In this document: piece by piece, positions 1 to 6,201 of the stretch
How the letters are laid out: the number at the start of each line of letters is the position of its first letter
Numbering within the stretch: the stretch's first letter is position 1
NCBI GenBank assembly: GCA_018066225.1
Contig: JAGHRU010000204.1
Coordinates: forward strand, 1 to 11,567
Direction of reading: 5' to 3'
Origin: Candidatus Equimonas enterica
GTDB lineage: Bacteria; Bacteroidota; Bacteroidia; Bacteroidales; Bacteroidaceae
Length of the DNA: 11,567 bases
Notes under the pieces: generated by a model
Database searches by the model: none
What the model was told of the DNA's origin: nothing
What the model saw: the letters and a program-made list of their open reading frames with translations, nothing else
Program-made: the position numbers and the translations under genes

Positions 1-327
1 GTCTATCTCTATTTAGGCTATTTCCAGCCCGAAGGTCTTGCTGCACCGAGCATCTGTATCTTCATCGAGCAGTTTGGCTACGGCTGTGGCTTTGCTGCTT
101 ACACCATGTATATGCTCTATTTCGCACAAGGCGAGTCGCGGACAGCGCATTTTGCCTTTTGCACGGGCTTTATGGCTCTGGGCATGATGCTGCCCGGCTT
201 CGCAGCAGGTGCGCTGCAAGAGTTGATGGGCTATTACAACTTCTTTATTCTCATTCTCTGCCTCGTACCCATCACTTATCTCGCAGCAGGACTTCTGCGT
301 CTGCCCGAGGAGTATGGTATGAAGTAG
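1..327 (+). CDS. MFS transporter, AmpG-like (3' end only)
   Basis: An open frame runs from base 1 with no start in view and ends at TAG 325-327, followed at once by TGA, so this is the last 108 residues of a gene beginning outside the window. The fragment is strongly hydrophobic, with about three membrane segments. One contains EQFGYGCGFAAYTMYMLYFA and the next starts around TAHFAFCTGFMALGMMLPGF. The last ends shortly before the short polar tail LPEEYGMK. The EQFGYG...YFAQG pattern resembles the C-terminal half of AmpG-like major facilitator proteins, which in other bacteria import muropeptides; the substrate here is not known. It lies 20 bases before fmt on the same strand. The family assignment is by recognition and the substrate is open. 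Confidence 0.75.
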   Translation, partial: VYLYLGYFQPEGLAAPSICIFIEQFGYGCGFAAYTMYMLYFAQGESRTAHFAFCTGFMALGMMLPGFAAGALQELMGYYNFFILILCLVPITYLAAGLLRLPEEYGMK

Positions 328-347
328 TGACCCCTTAATGTTTTTAT

Positions 348-1328
348 ATGCAGACCATTACAGATAAGAAAGACCTACGCATCGTCTTCATGGGGACGCC
401 TGACTTTGCGGTGCAGAGCCTCGCGGCGTTGGTCGAAGGTGGCTACAACGTCGTTGGTGTCGTCACAATGCCCGACAAAGCCATTGGCCGACATCAGAGC
501 CAAGTTGCCGCGTCACCAGTCAAGCAGTATGCCGTGGCGCACGATCTCCCCGTGTTGCAACCTGAGAAACTTCGTGACGAAACATTCCTCACCGCGCTGC
601 GGGCGTGGCAGCCAGACCTGCAAGTCGTCGTGGCTTTTCGTATGCTCCCCGAAGTGGTGTGGGCTATGCCACCGCGCGGCACCTTTAATCTCCACGCTGC
701 GCTGCTGCCGCAGTATCGTGGGGCTGCCCCCATCAACTGGGCTGTCATCAATGGTGAGACGCAGACAGGCGTGACCACCTTCTTCCTTGACCATGACATC
801 GACACAGGACGCATCATAGAGCGTGTGCCTGTACCTATCGCCACGACCGACGATGCCGGTATCGTCCATGACAAACTGATGACGGTGGGAGCAGACCTCG
901 TGGTGCGCACGGTAGATGCAGTGATGGCAGGCACGCTCTCTACGCAGCCGCAGTGCGAATTGGCGGCGGGGCAAGTGCTGCGCCATGCTCCCAAGATTTT
1001 CAAGGACACTTGCCGCATCGACTTCACACGAGATGCCAAGCAAGTCTATGACTTCATCCGTGGTCTTTCGCCCTATCCGGCGGCTTGGACAGAACTTCAA
1101 GTGGGTGACGCTAAACCGCTCACGTTGAAGATTTTCCGCACCGACTACGTGCTCTCTCAGCACGACGATACGGTGGGCGCTGTCATCATCGAAGATGGGG
1201 CGATGCGCATTGCGCTTCGCGATGGCTACTTGCGCGTATTGACGCTACAACTGGCAGGAAAGAAACGCATGGAAATCGCCGATTTCCTCAATGGTTTTCA
1301 TGTTACTGACGCTATCTGTGTACGATGA
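348..1328 (+). CDS. fmt: Methionyl-tRNA formyltransferase
   Basis: This cytoplasmic enzyme transfers a formyl group from 10-formyltetrahydrofolate to the methionine of initiator tRNA, allowing bacterial translation initiation. The 326-residue product has the expected two-part layout. The N-terminal Rossmann-like domain opens with IVFMGTPDFAV (about residues 12-22) and carries the NLHAALLPQYRGAAPINWA signature with the catalytic Asn114 and His116, then the FFLDHDIDTG strand (about 145-154). A C-terminal OB-fold tRNA-binding domain follows (about 210-320), including the FIRGLSPYPAAW segment typical of Fmt. Length is close to the usual 310-320. The ATG at 348 is chosen because it leaves a short N-terminal tail before the first strand; there is no clear Shine-Dalgarno site, as is usual in Bacteroidetes. 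Its TGA overlaps the next start by 4 bases, suggesting translational coupling. Confidence 0.97.
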   Translation: MQTITDKKDLRIVFMGTPDFAVQSLAALVEGGYNVVGVVTMPDKAIGRHQSQVAASPVKQYAVAHDLPVLQPEKLRDETFLTALRAWQPDLQVVVAFRMLPEVVWAMPPRGTFNLHAALLPQYRGAAPINWAVINGETQTGVTTFFLDHDIDTGRIIERVPVPIATTDDAGIVHDKLMTVGADLVVRTVDAVMAGTLSTQPQCELAAGQVLRHAPKIFKDTCRIDFTRDAKQVYDFIRGLSPYPAAWTELQVGDAKPLTLKIFRTDYVLSQHDDTVGAVIIEDGAMRIALRDGYLRVLTLQLAGKKRMEIADFLNGFHVTDAICVR

Positions 1329-2062
1329 CTTACCGACAAGAACAAATCAAGCCTAACAACGACACCGAAGCCAAAGGGACGCAGGTGGCGCGTATGTTTG
1401 ACGGCATCGCCCATTCCTACGACCTGCTCAACCACTTCCTTTCGCTCGGTATAGACCATCGCTGGCGGCGTGCCGCCATCCGCTCACTGCTGCCCCATCG
1501 GCCGCAGCACATCCTCGACGTGGCTACGGGTACGGGCGACTTCGCCATCTTGGCTGCCCGATTGCTACAGCCGCAGTCGCTACGGGGAGTCGATATTTCG
1601 GAAGGCATGATAGCCGTCGGACGGCAGAAGGTGCAGGAGGCAGGACTTGCCGATGTCATCACTTTTGCCAAGGATGACTGTCTCTCGCTCAGCGCAGCCG
1701 ACAACACCTTTGATGCTGTGACGGTGGCGTATGGGGTGCGCAACTTTGCCGACCTCGACAAGGGACTCGCCGAGATGCGTCGTGTGTTGAAGCCAGAAGG
1801 TCGCTTGGTCATCATCGAACTCACGGCACCACAGCATTTCCCCATGCGCCATCTGTTTTGGCTCTACGCTCATGTGTGGATGCCCCTTGTGGGGCGTCTC
1901 ATCTCTCGCGACGGCAAGGCCTATTCCTATCTGCCTGCCACGATGGAGGCTTTCCCCCAAGGCGAGAAGATGCAGCACATCATAACGAAGGCTGGCTACC
2001 GTGATGTCAGCTTCCGCCGCTTTACTTGTGGCCTGAGTACGCTCTACACGGCCAAGAAATAA
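1325..2062 (+). CDS. ubiE: Demethylmenaquinone methyltransferase (UbiE/MenG)
   Basis: The enzyme performs the last step of menaquinone synthesis, C-methylation of demethylmenaquinone with S-adenosylmethionine, at the inner face of the membrane. The 245 residues are a complete UbiE-type class I methyltransferase. They begin with the family signature VARMFDGIAHSYDLLNHFLS, then SAM motif I LDVATGTGDF (residues 64-73), the acidic strand end GVDISEGM, and the family block VAYGVRNFADLDKGLAEMRR. Near the C-terminus come RLVIIELTAP and ISRDGKAYSYLPATMEAFP. Ubiquinone is not expected in Bacteroidetes, so the menaquinone role (MenG) is preferred to a ubiquinone role. The start ATG lies inside the fmt stop (ATGA), and the ATPase/permease genes follow 32 bases downstream. 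Start and function are both well supported. Confidence 0.96.
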   Translation: MTYRQEQIKPNNDTEAKGTQVARMFDGIAHSYDLLNHFLSLGIDHRWRRAAIRSLLPHRPQHILDVATGTGDFAILAARLLQPQSLRGVDISEGMIAVGRQKVQEAGLADVITFAKDDCLSLSAADNTFDAVTVAYGVRNFADLDKGLAEMRRVLKPEGRLVIIELTAPQHFPMRHLFWLYAHVWMPLVGRLISRDGKAYSYLPATMEAFPQGEKMQHIITKAGYRDVSFRRFTCGLSTLYTAKK

Positions 2063-2094
2063 CCACCTCTTCCTCAATAGAAGTTCTTACCGCT

Positions 2095-2841
2095 ATGTTT
2101 ATCCAATCATACCTCACAGCCTTAGGCAAGTACCTACAACTTATGGGGCGTGTCTTCAGTGTGCCCGAACGCTTTCGCGTGTTCTGGAAACAATACCTTA
2201 AAGAGATGACGCAGCTCGGCGTAGATTCCATAGGCATCGTATTGCTCATCTCCTTTTTTATCGGCGCAGTGATTTGTATCCAAATCAAGCTTAATATTCA
2301 GAGTGCTTGGATGCCCAACTGGACGAGTGGCTATGTGACGCGCGAGATTTTCCTTCTGGAATTTTCGTCCAGCATCATGTGCTTGATACTCTCTGGTAAG
2401 GTGGGGAGTAACATTGCCTCCGAAATCGGCACGATGCGCGTGACACAGCAAATCGATGCTCTCGAAATTATGGGCGTCAATTCTGCTTCCTTCCTCATCT
2501 TGCCCAAGATAGCAGGACTGATGACTATGATACCCATTCTTGTCATATTTAGCACCATTAGCGGCTTTCTGGGCGCATACGCCACAGCCTATGTGGCTCA
2601 CATCATTACGCCAGCGCATCTTACGGAAGGCTTGCAGCACGACTTCAACGTCTGGTTTTTCTGGATGGGAGTCATCAAGAGCTTCTTCTTTGCTTTCATT
2701 ATCGCCAGTGTCTCTTCTTACTATGGCTACCGCGTAGAAGGCGGCTCATTTGAAGTGGGTAAGGCTTCTACCGATGCTGTCGTCGCCTCCTCTATGCTTA
2801 TCCTTTTCTCCGACATCTTCCTCACAAACATTCTCTCATGA
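2095..2841 (+). CDS. mlaE: MlaE-type ABC permease, phospholipid/outer-membrane lipid transport
   Basis: This is the integral membrane subunit of an Mla-type importer-like complex that moves phospholipids between inner and outer membranes. From ATG 2095 it has 248 residues, the normal MlaE size. The open frame could reach back to ATG 2026, but that start lies inside the ubiE coding end and adds 23 residues not expected in the family, so it was rejected. An N-terminal amphipathic stretch is followed by a membrane segment (GIVLLISFFIGAVICIQI) and by the family hallmark EIGTMRVTQQIDALEIMGV, a cytoplasmic coupling element conserved in MlaE/TGD1 proteins. More membrane segments follow, ending ASSMLILFSDIFLTNILS. 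Its TGA overlaps the ATPase start (ATGA), as expected of partner subunits. No MlaD-type substrate-binding gene lies next to it. Confidence 0.93.
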   Translation: MFIQSYLTALGKYLQLMGRVFSVPERFRVFWKQYLKEMTQLGVDSIGIVLLISFFIGAVICIQIKLNIQSAWMPNWTSGYVTREIFLLEFSSSIMCLILSGKVGSNIASEIGTMRVTQQIDALEIMGVNSASFLILPKIAGLMTMIPILVIFSTISGFLGAYATAYVAHIITPAHLTEGLQHDFNVWFFWMGVIKSFFFAFIIASVSSYYGYRVEGGSFEVGKASTDAVVASSMLILFSDIFLTNILS

Positions 2842-3596
2842 TACAACTTCGCGGCATATCCAAGACCTTTGAGGACGGACGCACTGTCCTCAGAGACATC
2901 AGCACCGATTTTCACCAGGGTAATACCAACCTCATCATCGGACAATCGGGATCGGGAAAAACGGTCTTGATGAAGTGCATCGTCGGCCTCTTCACTCCCT
3001 CACACGGACAAGTGCTCTACGATGGACGCGATTTCGTGACGATGAACAAGCGGGAACGTACGATGCTGCGTCGTGAGATGGGGATGATATTTCAGAGTGC
3101 GGCCCTATTCGACTCCATGTCGGTGCTGGAGAATGTCATGTTTCCGCTGGATATGTTCTCCTTTGACAGTTACAAAGAGCGTCGCCGTCGTGCACAGTAT
3201 TGTCTCGATCGCGTCAATCTGCAAGACGCTGGCGACAAGTTCCCGGGTGAAATATCGGGAGGTATGCAGAAGCGTGTGGCCATAGCCCGTGCCATAGCTC
3301 TCAATCCGAAATACCTCTTCTGCGATGAGCCAAACTCTGGCCTCGACCCCAAGACTTCCCTTGTCATAGACGAACTGATACACTCCATCACCAAGGAGTA
3401 TGGCATGACTACCATCATCAATACGCACGATATGAACTCCGTGATGGGCATAGGTGAGCATATCCTCTACATCTATCAGGGAGAGAATGCGTGGGAAGGC
3501 ACCAAGGACGAAGTGATACATTCCGACAACGAGCGTCTCAACAGCTTTATCTTTGCGTCCGATCTGTTCAGAAAGGTCAAAGAAGTCAATAAGTAG
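2838..3596 (+). CDS. mlaF: MlaF-type ABC transporter ATP-binding protein
   Basis: This cytoplasmic ATPase powers the permease encoded just before it. All canonical ABC elements are visible in 252 residues: Walker A GQSGSGKT (35-42), the Q-loop in GMIFQSAALFDSMSV, the signature ISGGMQKRVAIARAIA (starting at 139), Walker B YLFCDEPNSGLDP with Asp163 and Glu164, and the switch histidine His197 in NTHDMNSV. The sequence ALFDSMSVLENVMFPL and the DEPNSGLDP loop match MlaF/Mkl-type ATPases rather than amino-acid or drug exporters. The gene is translationally coupled to mlaE through ATGA. After its TAG there is a 57-base gap, rich in pyrimidines near its end, before the next gene, where I could not identify a convincing promoter or terminator. 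Confidence 0.95.
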   Translation: MIQLRGISKTFEDGRTVLRDISTDFHQGNTNLIIGQSGSGKTVLMKCIVGLFTPSHGQVLYDGRDFVTMNKRERTMLRREMGMIFQSAALFDSMSVLENVMFPLDMFSFDSYKERRRRAQYCLDRVNLQDAGDKFPGEISGGMQKRVAIARAIALNPKYLFCDEPNSGLDPKTSLVIDELIHSITKEYGMTTIINTHDMNSVMGIGEHILYIYQGENAWEGTKDEVIHSDNERLNSFIFASDLFRKVKEVNK

Positions 3597-3653
3597 ATTA
3601 CTGCGTAGTGCCGACTTTGTTGCTATTGTCTCCTCTTATCCCCCACCCCAGTT

Positions 3654-4718
3654 ATGAAACAAATACTCTTAACTTTGCTCTCTACGTTTGCCGCGTTCAC
3701 GCTCTCGGCACAGACCAGCGTCAGCGATTATATCCCAGGTACTACGACGGAAGGCATCACCTACTATCTGCCGTCCACGCATCTGCACATCACGGTCACA
3801 GCCACACGCCAGCACTACGAGCCGGGAGAGTATGCCGCTTATGCCGAGCGCTTCTTACGCTTGGAAGGGACAGCGCAACAAGCCTATGACCATTGGGCGG
3901 TGAAAGCCATTGAAATTTGCCCCTACGGCGTAGCAGACCCTGAACGTGTCTATTCTGTCAAGTTGAAGCCGAAGACCTCTGCGCCCCATGTGCGTCTGTC
4001 GGAAGATGGTGTGCTGTTGGCCATCAATGCAGAGGCGCCTGCCCTGCCCGTGTTGTCTGTGGAGGGACACGAGCGTAGCGTACAGACGTTCCTTAATGCC
4101 GATGACTATAAGACGGCTGAAATCCTCGCTGCGGGCAGCAAACTTAAAATGGCAGAGTTGGCAGCTGCAGAAATTTATGATATCCGTGAAAACCGCGCCT
4201 TATTGGCCAAAGGACAAGCCGACTTTATGCCCCAGGATGGCGAACAATTGATATTGATGCTCGCCTCTCTCGACACCCAAGAGACAGCATTGCTGTCGCT
4301 CTTCAAAGGCAATACGACGGAAGAAACCCACACTTTTGTGCTTGACTATATGCCCACGGGAGATACGACGGACGAAGTGCTCTTCCGCTTCTCGCGCTTC
4401 TTGGGGATGGTGGAGCGTGACGACCTATCGGGTGAGCCTTACTACCTACAAGTGAAGGACGGGCATACCTTGCCCGAGGAAGTGATAGACCCCAAGGCTA
4501 AAAACAAAGCCGAGGAAGATGTGCGCTACTGCGTACCCTCGCGGGCGACCATCCGCATCTACGACGCGCAGCAAGACTGGGCCAATCTTACCACGCCCAT
4601 TGCGCAGTTTGGCCGTATCGAACATCTTGGTGGTGACCTCTTCAACAAGAAATTTACGACTGCCATCACCTTTTCGCCCGTCACAGGAGCCATATTGAGT
4701 GTCAATACCGACCAATAA
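3654..4718 (+). CDS. DUF4831 family secreted protein
   Basis: The function is unknown. The 354-residue product starts with a clear signal peptide (MKQILLTLLSTFAAFTLSAQ; probable cleavage after Ala19), so it should be exported to the periplasm or cell surface. No lipobox cysteine is seen at the cleavage site, so it is probably not a lipoprotein. The body matches my memory of the Bacteroidetes DUF4831 family: YYLPSTHLHITVTATRQHYEPGEY, AAYAERFLRLEG, then a pattern like YGVADPERVYSVKLKPKTSA and LSEDGVLLAINAEAP. The C-terminal half ends with a beta-rich segment, IAQFGRIEHLGGDLFNKKF then TTAITFSPVTGAI. It lies downstream of the Mla-like genes and its last 20 bases overlap the following nuclease frame. 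A link to envelope maintenance is a guess from location only. Confidence 0.85.
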   Translation: MKQILLTLLSTFAAFTLSAQTSVSDYIPGTTTEGITYYLPSTHLHITVTATRQHYEPGEYAAYAERFLRLEGTAQQAYDHWAVKAIEICPYGVADPERVYSVKLKPKTSAPHVRLSEDGVLLAINAEAPALPVLSVEGHERSVQTFLNADDYKTAEILAAGSKLKMAELAAAEIYDIRENRALLAKGQADFMPQDGEQLILMLASLDTQETALLSLFKGNTTEETHTFVLDYMPTGDTTDEVLFRFSRFLGMVERDDLSGEPYYLQVKDGHTLPEEVIDPKAKNKAEEDVRYCVPSRATIRIYDAQQDWANLTTPIAQFGRIEHLGGDLFNKKFTTAITFSPVTGAILSVNTDQ

Positions 4719-6183
4719 TACTGTCTTTACGACGCCGAGAGAGTTTTATGACGAACTCTTGACGCTTTGCCGCGACACGACGCTCACCGATGAGCGTCGT
4801 GCGCATCGTTTGCGCCTCATCTTTCGCATCGCTACCGAGCAAGCCTTGGCTGATGAAGGGGCACTGCTGTGTGGCCTCTATCAGAAGTTGATGGTGCTGG
4901 CCAAGCAGAGACATTTTAGCAGTGCGCTATTGGCGCAACTCAATGCCACGCGGCAGCACCTCTTCTTGCGCCATGGTGATGTGGCCGACCTGCGCTACGA
5001 CGCTAAAGTCATTGCCGAGTACGTTCAGGCGTTGTATCCCGATAGCCTTATGCCAAAGGCGTTGCAAGCGTTGCTGCCAGCCGACGATAGGCCTATCACA
5101 TGGCAACCGCTTGCGACACATTGTCTACGTTGTGTGGTGGAGCGTTGGGACGATGAGTATATCTATGCCCAAGCCTCGGCCGACGGTAGTGCATTGCAGA
5201 TATGCTATTCGGCCGACAACCGCTACCTCTATCATAACGATATCACCATCGATTGGGCTTATCTGCGTACGCTCCTGAGGGAAAACATGCAACTCAACTT
5301 GGTCTATGTGCGCATGGAAGACGGTCTCTGTCTCCCAGAACTCATCATCCTCGATCCTGACATCCTGATAGATGTCAGCACGGTGGCGTCTTGCTTTGAG
5401 CCCTACGCCGAGTCGGCTTGGGTACACTTGATGCACCGTCTGCGCCCCAGTACGCCCACGGCAGCTACATTGCTGGGTAATCTGGCCAGCCAATTCCTCG
5501 ACGAATGTGTGCACGGCGAGCAAAAAGATTACGCCGAGAGTATTCGCGATTTCTTCAAGCACAATGCCTTGCAAATGCTCTCGTGCAGGGATTTAGACCC
5601 TGCCACATCCCACGAGAAAGCGCGTGCCCAGCGCGACATTATTCGCGACCTCATAGGGCACACGCTGCCGTACTATGTAGAAGACTATACGGCCGCAAAG
5701 ACACTCCTCGAACCCTCTTTCGTCTGCGAGACTTTGGGCGTGCAGGGGCGTATGGATATGATGCAGAGTGACTACAAAGTGCTCATAGAGCAAAAGTCGG
5801 GCAAAGGGGCTTTCCCTGCCAACCCCGACCCTTTGGTGCCACGCGCCTTGGATAAGCACTTGGCACAGCTCCTGCTCTACCGTGCCGTCTTGCACTATGG
5901 CTATCGGCAGCCAGCGCGTGAACTTGACGATATCTTCTTGCTCTACTCCAAGTACGAGAAAGGCTTGCTGCGCATCACGCCTTCGCCTGCTCTGCTCTGC
6001 CGTGCCATCAAGGTGCGCAACCAGTTGGCGTGGTGTGAGACCTACTATGCTGAGACGGGGTTCGGCTGTCTCCGCACTTTAACGCCCCAGCGCCTTAACA
6101 CCAACCGTCTGACAGGTCGCTTGTGGGACGACTTTATCGCCCCACAACTTGCCGCCACCTTGGCACCGATACGGCAAGCCTAG
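4699..6183 (+). CDS. Cas4/Dna2-like PD-(D/E)XK nuclease part of a nuclease-helicase
   Basis: This 494-residue frame carries a RecB/Cas4-type nuclease in its C-terminal half. The metal-binding Asp353 is in VQGRMDMM, the Glu364-x-Lys366 pair is in LIEQKSGK, and the downstream helix has Gln390 and Tyr394 in HLAQLLLY, the QxxxY element of Dna2, AddB and Cas4 nucleases. Asp, Glu, Lys and Gln are all present, so the site looks intact. The CX2CX5C iron-sulfur pattern of Dna2/AddB is not seen; the later cysteines (434, 446, 457) are too far apart. Residues 1-320 match no domain I know. The frame opens directly after an in-frame TGA at 4696, so the start must be GTG 4699 (overlapping the previous gene by 20 bases) or a later TTG such as 4759; the start is uncertain. 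It ends at TAG 6181-6183, in frame with the helicase that follows. Confidence 0.85.
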   Translation: MSIPTNNTVFTTPREFYDELLTLCRDTTLTDERRAHRLRLIFRIATEQALADEGALLCGLYQKLMVLAKQRHFSSALLAQLNATRQHLFLRHGDVADLRYDAKVIAEYVQALYPDSLMPKALQALLPADDRPITWQPLATHCLRCVVERWDDEYIYAQASADGSALQICYSADNRYLYHNDITIDWAYLRTLLRENMQLNLVYVRMEDGLCLPELIILDPDILIDVSTVASCFEPYAESAWVHLMHRLRPSTPTAATLLGNLASQFLDECVHGEQKDYAESIRDFFKHNALQMLSCRDLDPATSHEKARAQRDIIRDLIGHTLPYYVEDYTAAKTLLEPSFVCETLGVQGRMDMMQSDYKVLIEQKSGKGAFPANPDPLVPRALDKHLAQLLLYRAVLHYGYRQPARELDDIFLLYSKYEKGLLRITPSPALLCRAIKVRNQLAWCETYYAETGFGCLRTLTPQRLNTNRLTGRLWDDFIAPQLAATLAPIRQA

Positions 6184-6201
6184 CCCATAGAACAGGCTTA
6201 T

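Noticed and set aside
494..1163. Long - strand open frames across fmt
   Set aside because: They are shadows: the + strand frame matches Fmt throughout, and the reverse products have no recognisable pattern.
2026..2094. Upstream ATG 2026 as start of the MlaE-type permease
   Set aside because: It lies inside the ubiE coding end in another frame, and the added 23 residues are not expected in MlaE; ATG 2095 gives the normal length and a sensible N-terminus.
3597..3653. Possible promoter for the DUF4831 gene in the 57-base gap
   Set aside because: I looked for a Bacteroidetes-type TTTG / TAnnTTTG pair and found no properly spaced match; only a pyrimidine-rich stretch is present.
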